From contig JAXHOJ010000061.1 of the NCBI GenBank assembly GCA_034519525.1, positions 62,001 through 126,000 of the forward strand: a DNA stretch of 64,000 bases. Reading direction: 5' to 3'. The notes beneath the pieces are model-generated. The model did no database searches, had not been told where the DNA came from, and saw nothing but the letters and a program-made list of their open reading frames with translations. The DNA comes from Gemmobacter sp034519525 (GTDB lineage: Bacteria > Pseudomonadota > Alphaproteobacteria > Rhodobacterales > Rhodobacteraceae). A program made the position numbers and the translations under genes. Position 1 is the first letter of the stretch, and the number at the start of each line of letters is the position of its first letter. Below are positions 1 to 9,261 of this stretch, piece after piece.

Positions 1-744
1 GGCGATGCCGGTCTCGCCCCCGAAGATCTCGCCGGTGTTTTCGATCCGGCTGCCGCCTGCCACGAGTTTTATTGCGGTATCGCTGCCATGGATGCTGCCG
101 GAATTGCCGATGCGGTGGCCGCTGCCGGTGGCCACCAGAATAGCGGTCTGGCCGCTGATGCTGCCGCTGTTGTCCAGCAATGCGTCACGCCCGGCCAGCG
201 TGCCTGCCGGGACGCCAATGCCGGTGACCGGCACGCCAAAGCGAATGGCCGTGCCGCGGCCGGTGATCTCGCCAGTGTTGACCAGTGTGGTTTCCAGACC
301 CAGAGACACGGCGGAAAAATTGCCGGTGCCGCGTCCGCTGATCCGGCCGATATTGTGGATGGTATTGCCGGTGCCGTGATCGGTCACAGTTTCGAAAGAT
401 TCGATCAGACCTTCGTTCACCAGCTCGCTGCCCTGGCCCCCCAGCAACACGCCGCGGATCTTGGAGAAGACCCAGCCGGTTTCGCTGATGCGGATGAAAT
501 TGGCATCATCTTCGGCCGCGTTGGTGACGAAGTCGATGCCATTGGTTTCACTGTGCAGCGTGCCTTCCACGACCAGCGTGGCACCAAGAACAGGAACTCC
601 GTTGCGGGCAAACAGGCCCGCAGCCTTCAGCGAGGCATTCACGGTTACCTGTTCCTCGACGATCACGATCTGGGCAAACCGAAGATCACCTCCCGGCAGG
701 CCATCGGAGTCCGGGTCGCTTTCTGTGATACGCCGAATCGCCAT
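1..744 (-). CDS. repetitive, probably beta-helical surface or secreted protein (partial, C-terminus outside window)
   Basis: From an ATG at 744 the minus strand stays open for 248 codons and runs off the left edge, so only the N-terminus is seen. There is no obvious signal peptide (it begins MAIRRITESDPDSDGLPGGD). From about residue 105 it carries degenerate repeats of roughly 20-25 residues with a core Asn-x-Gly-x-Ile-x-Gly, for example NIGRISGRG, NTGEITGRG, NSGSISGQT, NSGSIHGSD and NTGEIFGGE. This pattern is typical of right-handed beta-helix repeats at the front of large RTX or hemolysin-like proteins of Rhodobacteraceae. The AGGGG ribosome site lies 7 bases before the ATG inside a hairpin. 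Function is not assigned; a calcium-binding C-terminus outside the window is only an inference. Confidence 0.7.
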   Translation of the reverse strand, partial: MAIRRITESDPDSDGLPGGDLRFAQIVIVEEQVTVNASLKAAGLFARNGVPVLGATLVVEGTLHSETNGIDFVTNAAEDDANFIRISETGWVFSKIRGVLLGGQGSELVNEGLIESFETVTDHGTGNTIHNIGRISGRGTGNFSAVSLGLETTLVNTGEITGRGTAIRFGVPVTGIGVPAGTLAGRDALLDNSGSISGQTAILVATGSGHRIGNSGSIHGSDTAIKLVAGGSRIENTGEIFGGETGIA

Positions 745-751
745 GATGAAA

Positions 752-774
752 CCCCTGCATGAAATCTGCAGGGG
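752..774 (-). promoter_or_regulatory. hairpin enclosing the ribosome binding site of the left-edge repeat protein
   Basis: CCCCTGCA and TGCAGGGG form a perfect 8-bp inverted repeat with a 7-base loop. On the minus strand the 3' arm contains AGGGG, 7 bases before the ATG at 744, so the folded RNA would hide the Shine-Dalgarno sequence. The hairpin also lies downstream of the ABC transporter gene that ends at 833 and could act as a weak terminator, but only TTTC follows it. Confidence 0.5.
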
Positions 775-832
775 CGATCATCGCCCGGCGGGCGTGTTTC
801 TCCAACCGGGTTTCTGTCTGGTGCGGTGCCGC

Positions 833-2533
833 TCAGGCTGCCAGCCGGGCATAGGCCCCGCCAAAGGCCAGCAGCTGCGCATGATCGCCGGTTTCCACGA
901 CCCGGCCCTGTTCCATCACCACGATCCGGTCGGCATTGCGGATGGTGCCCAGCCGATGCGCGATCACCAGCGTGGTGCGGCCCGCGCTCAGCGCCTCCAG
1001 CGCCTGCTGGATCTCGCGCTCGGTCTCGCTGTCCAGCGCCGAGGTCGCTTCGTCCAGGATCAGGATCGGCGGGTTCTTCAGGAAGGCGCGCGCGATGGCC
1101 ACGCGCTGCTTCTGCCCGCCCGACAGCATCACGCCGCGCTCGCCGACGATGGTTTCCAGCCCCTCGGGCAGGGTGTCGATCAAGGGTGCCAGCTGGGCGC
1201 GGCGGGCGGCCTCCAGAATCTCGGCATCACTGGCGCCCAGACGGCCATAGCCGATATTCTCGCGCAGGGTGCCGCCGAACAGGAACACATCCTGCGACAC
1301 CAGCCCGATCTGGCGGCGCAAGGATTCCAGCGTCATCTGCGGCAGGTCCAGCCCGTCGATGCTGATGCGGCCGGTCGTCGGCTCATAGAACCGCGGCAAC
1401 AGTGACAGCAGCGTGGATTTCCCGGCGCCCGAGGCACCGACAAAGGCCACGGTTTCGCCGGGCTGCACCTGCAGGGTGATGCCCGACAGAACCGGCCGGG
1501 TGTCATCATAGGCAAAGCCCACATCCTCGAACCGGATCGCACCGCGCAGCGCCGGGGCAGGGCGGGCATCCGGGGCATCGGCAATCTCGGCCTCGGTCGC
1601 CAGCAGATCCAGATAGCGGCGGAACCCGGCGATACCCTTGGGATAGGTTTCGATCACCGCCGCAATCTTGTCCAGCGGGCGGAAGAACACGCCGACCAGC
1701 AGCAGAAAGCCCACAAAGCCCCCGGTGGTCATCGAACCGGCCAGAACATAGCCCGCGCCCGCCACCATCACCACCACCTGCACCAGCCGCATCCCGACAT
1801 AATGCAGCGAGGACGAGGCCGCCATCACGCGATAGGCCTCCAGCTTGGTCTGGCGGTAGCGCTGGTTGTCGGCCTCGAACAGCGCGCGCTCATGGCCCTC
1901 ATTGGCAAAGGCCTGAACCACGCGGATGCCGCCGATGGTTTCATCCAGCCGTACGTTGAAGGCGCCGACACGGCCATAGATCGCCTGCCAGGTCCGGGTC
2001 ATGCGTCCGCCATAGATCGTGACGATGGCCACAGTGGCAGGCACGATTCCCGCAGTAATGAAGGCCAGCTGCGGATGGATCGACAGCATCAGAAGGAAGG
2101 CGCCCACAAAGGTCATCACCGCGATGAACAGATCTTCGGGGCCATGGTGGGCCACCTCGCCGATATCTTCCAGATCGCGGGTCACGCGGGCCACCAGCTT
2201 GCCGGTGCGCGCGCGGTCATACCAGCGCCAGCCCAGCCGGGTCAGGTGATCGAAGGCGCGGCTGCGCATGGTGGTTTCGATATTGATGCCCAGCATGTGG
2301 CCCCAATAGATCACCACCGCCATCAGCACCGCATTGAGGGCATAGATTCCCATCAGCCCCGCCGCCGCGGCAAGTGTCAGCCCCCAGTCGCCGCTGGGCA
2401 GCAGATGGTCGATGAAGCCGGTGATCGCCAGCGGAAAGGCCAGTTCCAGCAGGCCCGACAGGATGGCACAGCCGAAATCCAGCCAGAACAGCGCCTTCCA
2501 CGGGCGGTAATAAGAAATGAACTGGCGCAGCAT
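833..2533 (-). CDS. ABC transporter, fused permease and ATPase, exporter fold, siderophore-cluster type
   Basis: A 566-residue ABC half-transporter. An N-terminal six-helix membrane domain (about residues 1-310) is followed by an ATPase domain (about 330-566) with Walker A GASGAGKST, signature LSGGQKQR, Walker B ILILDEATSALD and the H-loop IAHRLGT. It is the last gene of a six-gene minus-strand run, 24 bases after the FhuC-like gene. In this position exporter-fold ABC proteins of the YbtPQ/IrtAB kind help import or process iron-siderophores across the inner membrane. Export of a siderophore is the alternative. Only one half-transporter is present, so it would act as a homodimer. Confidence 0.85.
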   Translation of the reverse strand: MLRQFISYYRPWKALFWLDFGCAILSGLLELAFPLAITGFIDHLLPSGDWGLTLAAAAGLMGIYALNAVLMAVVIYWGHMLGINIETTMRSRAFDHLTRLGWRWYDRARTGKLVARVTRDLEDIGEVAHHGPEDLFIAVMTFVGAFLLMLSIHPQLAFITAGIVPATVAIVTIYGGRMTRTWQAIYGRVGAFNVRLDETIGGIRVVQAFANEGHERALFEADNQRYRQTKLEAYRVMAASSSLHYVGMRLVQVVVMVAGAGYVLAGSMTTGGFVGFLLLVGVFFRPLDKIAAVIETYPKGIAGFRRYLDLLATEAEIADAPDARPAPALRGAIRFEDVGFAYDDTRPVLSGITLQVQPGETVAFVGASGAGKSTLLSLLPRFYEPTTGRISIDGLDLPQMTLESLRRQIGLVSQDVFLFGGTLRENIGYGRLGASDAEILEAARRAQLAPLIDTLPEGLETIVGERGVMLSGGQKQRVAIARAFLKNPPILILDEATSALDSETEREIQQALEALSAGRTTLVIAHRLGTIRNADRIVVMEQGRVVETGDHAQLLAFGGAYARLAA

Positions 2534-2557
2534 GGGTGTCCTTGTGGGATGCCTGAT

Positions 2558-3331
2558 CTAGATCGGGGTTGCAATTGTCGGGCGGTGGGGGCGGTGCAGC
2601 ACATCCATGGCGATGCCATATATCGCATCCAGCCGCGCCGGTGTCATCAGTTCGGCCGGGCTGCCCTCGAAGATCAGCCTGCCGGATTTCAGCGCGATCA
2701 CATGATCGCAGTAATGCGCCGCCATGTTCACATCATGCAGCACCAGTACGACAGACCGCCCGGCCGCCGCCAGCCCGCGCACCAGCGACAGAACCTCCAC
2801 CTGATGCGCGATATCCAGCGCGGAAATCGGCTCGTCCAGCAGCAGGGTTTCGGCGCCTTGTGCGATCATCATCGCCAGCCAGGCCCGCTGCCGCTCGCCG
2901 CCCGACAGCGTATCGACCAGTCGCTGCGCCAAAGGCGCCAGCCCACATTCCGCAATGGCCTGCGCCACGGCGGCACGATCCTGCGGGCCGGGGCGGCGCA
3001 ACGCGCCCAGCCAGGGATAGCGGCCCAGGGCCACCAGATCGGCCACGGTCATGCCCTCCGCGGCGGGGGTATATTGCGGCAGATAGGCGATGGCCTGCGC
3101 ATGATCGCGCGGCGCCCAGTCGCCCTGCGCCCGGCCCAGAGTGACCACACGGCCCGCATCCGGCGCAACCTGCCGCGCCAGCACCTTGAGCAGTGTGGAT
3201 TTGCCCGATCCGTTATGGCCCAGCAGCGCGGTCATCCGCCCTTTTGGCAGCTTTACATGGATACCATCCAGGATGCGGCGCCCGCCGGTTACATCGACAC
3301 AGACGCCAGACAGATCGAACAAGGCCGTCAT
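2558..3331 (-). CDS. fhuC: iron-siderophore ABC transporter ATP-binding protein
   Basis: A 257-residue ATPase of the FepC/FhuC family, energising import of ferric siderophores through the FhuB-like permease. It has Walker A GHNGSGKST near residue 38, signature LSGGERQR, Walker B LLLDEPISALD and an H-loop in VLHDVNMA. Its length is usual for the family. Its ATG overlaps the stop of the permease gene (ATGA at 3328-3331), which indicates translational coupling. The exact siderophore (hydroxamate or other) cannot be read from the sequence. Confidence 0.88.
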   Translation of the reverse strand: MTALFDLSGVCVDVTGGRRILDGIHVKLPKGRMTALLGHNGSGKSTLLKVLARQVAPDAGRVVTLGRAQGDWAPRDHAQAIAYLPQYTPAAEGMTVADLVALGRYPWLGALRRPGPQDRAAVAQAIAECGLAPLAQRLVDTLSGGERQRAWLAMMIAQGAETLLLDEPISALDIAHQVEVLSLVRGLAAAGRSVVLVLHDVNMAAHYCDHVIALKSGRLIFEGSPAELMTPARLDAIYGIAMDVLHRPHRPTIATPI

Positions 3332-5289
3332 CGTGCCCTCCGCATCATCAGAAGCAAAAGCCAGGGCGTGCCGATCAGCGTCGCAAACAGGCCCAGCGGC
3401 AGATCATAGGGAAAGGTGGCAAAGCGTGCCCCGGCATCTGCCGCCGTCATCAGCAGCGCGCCCAGCACCATGGCCCCCAACGCCTGCGCCACCGGCGTCA
3501 CCAGCCCCAGCGCGCGGGCCAGATGCGGCGCCATCAGCCCCGCAAAGCTCATTGGTCCCACCAGAACGGTGGCGGTGCCGGTGGCCACGCCCGCTGCCGC
3601 AATGGCCGCCACCCGCGCGGCACGGGGCAGGCCCAGCCCGCCCGCCACCTGTGGCCCCAGCGGCAGGATCGCCAGCCAGCGCCCCATCGCCAGGATACTG
3701 GCGGCAAGCCCCAGCGCCAGCCCCGCCAGCGACGCCGCACCCAGGCCACCAATGCCCGCCGCCGATCCGGCCAGCCAGTTCAGCACCGCCCAGGCCCGCG
3801 CATCGCCCACCGCCATCATCGCCGACAGCACGGCCGAGGCCATGGCGCCGATGCCCAGCCCCGCAAGCAGCATCCGCTCCGGTGCCGCACCGCTGCGCAG
3901 GGTCAGCAGCAGCACCGGCACCAGCACCCCCGCCGCGCCTGCCGCCGCGCCAAGGCCCAGCCACAGGATGCCCGCCGCCGGCGCCACGAATACAACCGCC
4001 GCATAGCCCAGCGCCGCACCGCCCGAAACGCCCAGCACCTCGGGCGAGGCCAGCGGGTTGGCCGTCAGCCGCTGCAGGATAGCCCCGGCGCCGGCCAGCA
4101 AGGCCCCCGCCGCCATGGCGCCCACAAGGCGCGGCAGGCGCAGCGGCAGAAAGCCGTCAAGGCTCGCGCCATCCAGCAGCATCCAGCCATCAGGCCCGCG
4201 CCCCAGCACCAGCAGCAGCGCAGCCCCCGCCAGACACAGCACCAGCAGCCCGACAATCCGGCGCTGCGGATGCGCGGCACGGGTCGGCGCGGCGCCCTCG
4301 CGCTGTGGCAGGCTGCGCCCGGTCAGCCGGTGCAGCAGCCACAGCAGCAAGGGCGCCCCCAGCAGGCCGGTCAGCGCGCCGGTCGGAAACATCTCGCCGA
4401 ACTGATCGGCCAGCAGCAGCACCACACCATCGCACAGCCACAAAAGCCCGGCGCCGATCAGCATTGTGGCACCCAGCCGCGCAGCCTCGGTCCGCAATGG
4501 CAGGGCGCGGGCCAGCGTCGGGGCGGCCAGCCCGATGAAGCCCACCATCCCCACCTCTGCCGCAACAAAGGCGGCCAGCAGCACCGCCACCGCCATCACC
4601 CCTGCGCGCAGCCAGCCCACGCGCAGGCCCAGCGATCCGGCCGTGGCCGTCCCCAGCGCCAGCACCCGCAGCGGGCGCAGCAGCAAAGCCGCCGCCAGGC
4701 TCGCCCCCAGCAGCACAATAGCCAGCCGCCCCACGCCCGACCAATCCTGCTGCACCAATGCGCCACCGTTCCAGATCACCAGCGACAGCAGATATTCCCC
4801 CCGCGCCAGCGTCAGCGCCGTGGCAAGGCCGGTGGCCAGCAGCCCGACCAGCATCCCGGAAATCGCCACCCCCGCTGGTTCAAACCCGCGCCGCGCCGCC
4901 AGCGCCATCACCAGCGCCGCCGCCGCCCCGCCGCCCAGCAGCGCCACGGGCAGGCGTCCGAACTCCAGCAGCACAGGGGCCAGCAGCGTGGCCGCCACCA
5001 GCGCCAGCTGCGCACCCGAAGACACGCCCAGCACCGTGGGATCGGCCAGCGGATTGCGCAGGACGCGCTGCATCAGCGCCCCGGCCAGCCCAAGCGCCGC
5101 CCCCACCAGCAGCGCCACCAGCGCGCGCGGCATCAGGCCAAAGCCCAGCCGGATTTCCGGCAGGCTCATTGCCTGTGGATCAAATGGCGGCAGCGGCCAG
5201 CCTGCCAGTGGAAGCAACCGCAGCGCGGCCAGCAACCACAGCACCGCCGCCGGGGCGTAAAGCGCGATCAGCAGATTTCGGGGGGTCAT
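3328..5289 (-). CDS. fhuB: iron-siderophore ABC transporter permease, fused two-domain FhuB type
   Basis: A 653-residue double-length permease: two FecCD-type halves in tandem (about 1-330 and 340-653), each highly hydrophobic and each with the family hallmark of small residues plus LGVSSGAQLA or LGVSGGAALG. Fusion of the two halves is typical of FhuB. The frame is open upstream, but the start is set at the ATG at 5289 because it overlaps the stop of the binding-protein gene (ATGA, 5286-5289) and begins directly with a membrane segment. It forms the channel with the ATPase encoded next. Confidence 0.87.
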   Translation of the reverse strand: MTPRNLLIALYAPAAVLWLLAALRLLPLAGWPLPPFDPQAMSLPEIRLGFGLMPRALVALLVGAALGLAGALMQRVLRNPLADPTVLGVSSGAQLALVAATLLAPVLLEFGRLPVALLGGGAAAALVMALAARRGFEPAGVAISGMLVGLLATGLATALTLARGEYLLSLVIWNGGALVQQDWSGVGRLAIVLLGASLAAALLLRPLRVLALGTATAGSLGLRVGWLRAGVMAVAVLLAAFVAAEVGMVGFIGLAAPTLARALPLRTEAARLGATMLIGAGLLWLCDGVVLLLADQFGEMFPTGALTGLLGAPLLLWLLHRLTGRSLPQREGAAPTRAAHPQRRIVGLLVLCLAGAALLLVLGRGPDGWMLLDGASLDGFLPLRLPRLVGAMAAGALLAGAGAILQRLTANPLASPEVLGVSGGAALGYAAVVFVAPAAGILWLGLGAAAGAAGVLVPVLLLTLRSGAAPERMLLAGLGIGAMASAVLSAMMAVGDARAWAVLNWLAGSAAGIGGLGAASLAGLALGLAASILAMGRWLAILPLGPQVAGGLGLPRAARVAAIAAAGVATGTATVLVGPMSFAGLMAPHLARALGLVTPVAQALGAMVLGALLMTAADAGARFATFPYDLPLGLFATLIGTPWLLLLMMRRAR

Positions 5290-6206
5290 GCCGCTTCCAA
5301 TGCGCCGACCAGCAGGCTGGCAAAGCGCAGCGCCGCAGGCACCGCACCGAAGGGATTGCTCGGTTCCAGCTGCAAAACCTGCCCCGCCCGCACCTCGGGC
5401 AGGGCGTTCCACAGGGCCGAGCGGTGCAGCTGCCCCGCCGCAATCAGCGGCACAGGCGAGACCAGCACGAAACGGGCATCGCCAATATCCGCCAGCCGGT
5501 CCAGCGGCACCGGGGCGGCAAAGGAAAACCGCGTGCCCTCGGTCCAGCCATTGGCAAGGCCGATCCGTTGCAGGGTGCTGCCATACAGGCTGTCGGCACC
5601 AAAGGCGCGGAAATGCCGGGCATCGCCCATGTCGATCAGCATCACAGGCCGGTCGGCAAACCGCTGCGCCCGGCGGGCCAGCGCGTCAAAGGCGGCCTCG
5701 GTCCGCGCAGTGGCCGCATCGCCGGCCGCGGGGGCGTCAATCGCCTGCGCCAACTCGCGCAAAGCCGCCATGGCACGGGGCAGGGGCGGCACGCCCGGTT
5801 CAAAGAAGGTCAGCGACAGCACCGGCGCGATCCCCTGCAGGCGCGCTGCGTGCCGTGTGTAATAGGGCGAAGACAGGATCAGATCCGGCCGCACCAGATG
5901 CAGCAGTTCGAAATTCGGCGCACCGCGCAGCCCCAGATCGGTCACGCTGTCGGGCAGCGGCGGGTCGATGGCATCGGCGCGAAATCGGATCAGTTCACAT
6001 CCCGCCACTGGCACATGCCCCAGCGCCACGGCGGTTTCCATCATCGCCCAGTCGATGGCCGCCAGCCGGGGGGCTGCCCTGCGGACGATGGATGGGGCCT
6101 GCCCGGCAAAGGCATCGGCCAGAACGGCAGGCGCCGCGCCGATGGCCCCGGCAGATGCCAGGGCCGCCAGCACGGCACGACGGCGATATGTGCCGCCTGT
6201 TACCAT
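5286..6206 (-). CDS. fhuD: iron-siderophore ABC transporter substrate-binding protein (FhuD-like)
   Basis: A 306-residue periplasmic binding protein of the FhuD/FepB type. The N-terminus has a twin-arginine-like stretch (TYRRRAVLAAL) followed by a hydrophobic segment and an Ala-x-Ala-like cleavage region near residue 31, as in Tat-exported FhuD proteins. The body has the helical-backbone binding-protein pattern, including VALGHVPVAG and LGLRGAPNFELL. The ATG overlaps the end of the receptor gene by 7 bases. It carries the siderophore from the TonB receptor to the FhuB permease. Confidence 0.85.
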   Translation of the reverse strand: MVTGGTYRRRAVLAALASAGAIGAAPAVLADAFAGQAPSIVRRAAPRLAAIDWAMMETAVALGHVPVAGCELIRFRADAIDPPLPDSVTDLGLRGAPNFELLHLVRPDLILSSPYYTRHAARLQGIAPVLSLTFFEPGVPPLPRAMAALRELAQAIDAPAAGDAATARTEAAFDALARRAQRFADRPVMLIDMGDARHFRAFGADSLYGSTLQRIGLANGWTEGTRFSFAAPVPLDRLADIGDARFVLVSPVPLIAAGQLHRSALWNALPEVRAGQVLQLEPSNPFGAVPAALRFASLLVGALEAA

Positions 6207-8290
6207 GTGTAGTTCAGCTTGGCCGTCACCGTGCGACCCTCGCCATAATAGCAGCCGAACGAACCGCAGTTCGCCACATAAACCTCGTCCGTCAGGTTGG
6301 CGAGGTTCAGCGAGGCTTCGGCGCCATTGGCAAAGGCATAGCTGGCGCCCAGATCCACCAGCGTCACCGCCTCCAGATCATAGCTGTTGGCATTGTCGCC
6401 AAAGCGCTGGCCGATGTGCCGCAGACCGCCCGCCAGCTGCAGACCCTCCGCTGCCGAGCCTTCGGCGAAATCATAGGTCAGCCAGACAGCCCCGGCATTG
6501 CGCGGCGTATTGGCCGGGCGCATCCCGTCATTGGCGCCTTTCTGTTCGGCATCGTTCAGGCTGAAGGCCGCCTTCACGCCCCAGCCCGCGCCCAGTTCGG
6601 CCGCCGCTTCGAATTCGATCCCTTTCGACACCACCTCACCGATCTGCCGCGTGCCGGTCACACCGCCTTCGGTGACGCTGACCGACACGTTTTCCTGCCG
6701 CAGGTCATAGACCGCCACCGAGAAGAAGCCGGTAAAGGCGGTGGGCTGGTATTTCACGCCCAGTTCCCATTGCTTGCCCTCGGTCGGGTTCAGCTGCTTG
6801 CCGTCGATATCGACGCCCAGTTCGGGATCGAAAGAGGTGGCATAGCTGACATAGGGGGTGACGCCGTTTTCCATCACATAGGCCAGACCGGCCTGCCCGG
6901 TGGTGGCCTGATCCTGCTGATCCACCACGGTGGTGCCGCCGAAATTGTTGGTCGATGTGCCTTTCTGGCTGGCCCAGTCGCGGCGCAGGCCCAGCGTAGC
7001 GCGCCAGGCGCCTGCGGTGATTTCATCCTGCATATAGATCCCCGCCTGTTCCAGCGTCAGATCGGTATCCAGCAGATACCAGGGCGCGGTGATCGTGGCC
7101 GGGATGGTGGCGGGATCGGTGATATCCAGCGCCGAGGCGCTGGCGAAATCGGTCGAGGTCAGGGCGTCATACCGGCGCAGGTCCAGCCCGAACATCAACT
7201 TGTGGCTGGCGCTGCCGGTATTGAAGCTGCCGGTCATCCGGGTATCGACATTGACGGTGTTGGTGTCTTCGTCCTGATAGATCACGCCACGGTTGACGGT
7301 ATTGCCCGCCGATCCGCCCGCCACATAGAAGCCCGCATAATCCCAGTCGAATTTCTGATAGCGCGCCGATTGCGACAGAACCCAGCCATTGCCGAAATCA
7401 TGCGCCACCTCATAGCCAAGGTTCAGCATCCGGCGGTCAGAGTTATCTTCGGCGCTGTCCCCGATGTACAGCTCGCGCAGCGTCTTGTCATTGCCCTGGC
7501 CCGTCAGCTCGAAGGGCAGGCCTGCGGGTGTGATCGGGCTGTCGGCCTGATAGCTGGTGATGACCTGCACCTCGGTCGCCTCGGTCGCCTGCCAGCGGGT
7601 GGCAAAGCCCAGATAGCCCCGGTCATTGCTGACCTCTGAAATCTGCTCTTCGGTCTTGCCCGCCACGCCGGTCAGCCGGAAAGCCAGCGTTTCCGATACT
7701 GCGCGGTTCACGTCAAAGGTCAGTTTCGCATCGCCGTCATCCGAAAGCGTCACGCCGGTTTCGGCTGCATTTTCCGTCTGCGCGCGTTTCTGGATCATGT
7801 TGATGATCCCGGCGGGCGAGCCGGATCCATACAGCGTCGAGGCCGGGCCTTTCAGCACCTCCACCCGTTCCAGCCCATAAAGCTCGAAGGCAGGCGCCCC
7901 GGCCGAACGCATGATGCGCAGGCTGTCCAGATACTGCGCGTTGCGGGTATCGAAGCCGCGCAGCACCGGGCTGTCGAACCGCGGATCGGCGCCATAGGGC
8001 TCGCCCACCACACCGGCCGTCGTGGCCAGCGCCTGGCCCAGCGTCTGCGCCCCGGTATCCTCGATCAGGTCACGGGTGATGACGGCCACCGAACGCGGGG
8101 TTTCCACCAGTGGCGTGGCAGTCTTGCCGCTGGCCGTAGTGGCGGCCACATAGCCCGTCACCGGCGCTGTGGCATCGCCGCTGCCGGTCAGCGTCACCGG
8201 ATCAAGGGCTGTCACCGCCTGTTGGGCGGCAGCGGCAGAGGCAAGGGCAACAAGGCTGGCTCCAGCCAGAAGGGCGAATTTGGGGGACAT
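6200..8290 (-). CDS. TonB-dependent siderophore receptor (FhuA-like)
   Basis: A 696-residue outer-membrane receptor. A signal peptide (about residues 1-22, ending ASAAAAQ) precedes a plug domain with VETPRSVAVITRDLIED and the plug signature LERVEVLKGPASTLYGSG, then a beta-barrel ending in LNYTW. A terminal Trp replaces the usual Phe. It belongs to the ferrichrome/ferripyoverdine class. It lies 32 bases after the AraC gene on the same strand and overlaps fhuD, so receptor and inner-membrane transporter are probably co-transcribed. The ligand cannot be predicted with confidence. Confidence 0.9.
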   Translation of the reverse strand: MSPKFALLAGASLVALASAAAAQQAVTALDPVTLTGSGDATAPVTGYVAATTASGKTATPLVETPRSVAVITRDLIEDTGAQTLGQALATTAGVVGEPYGADPRFDSPVLRGFDTRNAQYLDSLRIMRSAGAPAFELYGLERVEVLKGPASTLYGSGSPAGIINMIQKRAQTENAAETGVTLSDDGDAKLTFDVNRAVSETLAFRLTGVAGKTEEQISEVSNDRGYLGFATRWQATEATEVQVITSYQADSPITPAGLPFELTGQGNDKTLRELYIGDSAEDNSDRRMLNLGYEVAHDFGNGWVLSQSARYQKFDWDYAGFYVAGGSAGNTVNRGVIYQDEDTNTVNVDTRMTGSFNTGSASHKLMFGLDLRRYDALTSTDFASASALDITDPATIPATITAPWYLLDTDLTLEQAGIYMQDEITAGAWRATLGLRRDWASQKGTSTNNFGGTTVVDQQDQATTGQAGLAYVMENGVTPYVSYATSFDPELGVDIDGKQLNPTEGKQWELGVKYQPTAFTGFFSVAVYDLRQENVSVSVTEGGVTGTRQIGEVVSKGIEFEAAAELGAGWGVKAAFSLNDAEQKGANDGMRPANTPRNAGAVWLTYDFAEGSAAEGLQLAGGLRHIGQRFGDNANSYDLEAVTLVDLGASYAFANGAEASLNLANLTDEVYVANCGSFGCYYGEGRTVTAKLNYTW

Positions 8291-8322
8291 CTGCGAATCC
8301 TGTCAGCGATTTTCCCGAGTGT

Positions 8323-9261
8323 TTAAGTCGGAAACTCGATCCGCTCTTGCGCCAGACCGTTTCGATTTGAACCATCCTGCGCAATTCTGCCCTGCAGCAT
8401 ATGCTGCTTGCGCCATTGCGAGGGCGGCACGCCAAAGGCGCTGCGAAAGGCACGGGTCAGATGCGCCTGATCGGCAAAGCCGCTGGCCTGCGCCACCTCT
8501 GCAAGGCTCAGATCGCCACGCGCAATCAGATCGCGGGCGGCTTCCACCCGGCGGCCCAGCTGCCAGCGCTGTGGCGTATCGCCATTGGCCTTGCGAAAGG
8601 CATGGGCAAACCAGCTTTCCGAAAGGCCCACCACCTCGGCCAGTTCGGCCACGCTGATGCGGCGCGTCAGGTTCCGCTGCAGGTGATCGGCCAGCGCGGC
8701 CATCTGCCAGGGCGCCAGCCCGCCGCTGTGCAGCGCCAGATCATCCGGCGGCAGCGAAAACACCTCGGTCAGCAGGGCCGTCACCAATCCGTCCAGCATC
8801 AGCGTCGGGCGGCGCGGCGCGGTCACCTCATCGGCAATCAGCCCCGACAGGCTGGCCAGCAGATCGGATTGCCCCAGAAACCGCACATCGTTCAGCGCAT
8901 CCCGCGACAGCAGCCCCGCCATGCGCTGTGCCAGTGGCCCGGCCTGCAAGTGCAGATCCAGATGGGCGAAATCGGCACTTTCGGACATGCTGCTCCACAA
9001 GGGGGTGCCTGCGGGCACATAAAAGGCCATCAGCCCGCTGTGGCCCGGTGCCGTTTCTGCTGTGGAAAGGGCCAGATGCCGGGGCGGCTCGCCCAGAAAC
9101 ACCACCAGCCGCGGATCGGGCGAAACATAGAACCCGCCGCCGCCCTTTTCCCCGCGCACCCGCCAGACATCGGCCACCACCCCCGCCCAGCTGCGCATCT
9201 TCAGCGGCTGCAAGGTGCGATAGAACCGGGTCTGCGCCGTCATCCGGGGGCGAAAGGTCAT
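8323..9261 (-). CDS. AraC family transcriptional regulator of the siderophore operon
   Basis: About 312 residues. The C-terminal third holds two helix-turn-helix units (RISVAELAEVVGLSESWFAHAFRK and a second around DLSLAEVAQASGFADQAHLTRAFR), the AraC/XylS signature. The N-terminal domain probably senses a ligand, as in PchR-like regulators next to TonB receptors. The start is uncertain: the frame is open to 9495; ATG 9261 begins family-like sequence but lacks a good ribosome site, while ATG 9402 has AAGGAAT in front but adds residues that look non-coding. It is the first gene of the siderophore operon and probably activates it when the siderophore is present. Confidence 0.85.
   Translation of the reverse strand: MTFRPRMTAQTRFYRTLQPLKMRSWAGVVADVWRVRGEKGGGGFYVSPDPRLVVFLGEPPRHLALSTAETAPGHSGLMAFYVPAGTPLWSSMSESADFAHLDLHLQAGPLAQRMAGLLSRDALNDVRFLGQSDLLASLSGLIADEVTAPRRPTLMLDGLVTALLTEVFSLPPDDLALHSGGLAPWQMAALADHLQRNLTRRISVAELAEVVGLSESWFAHAFRKANGDTPQRWQLGRRVEAARDLIARGDLSLAEVAQASGFADQAHLTRAFRSAFGVPPSQWRKQHMLQGRIAQDGSNRNGLAQERIEFPT

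Noticed and set aside
461..1405. Long plus-strand open frames over the ABC transporter and the left-edge gene
   Set aside because: They are antisense to recognised genes, have no domain and carry the Arg/Pro/Gln-rich composition of shadow frames in GC-rich DNA.
3193..5862. 889-codon plus-strand frame rich in Gln, Arg and His
   Set aside because: It is antisense to fhuB and fhuD; the composition is that of reverse-complemented hydrophobic codons, with no motif.
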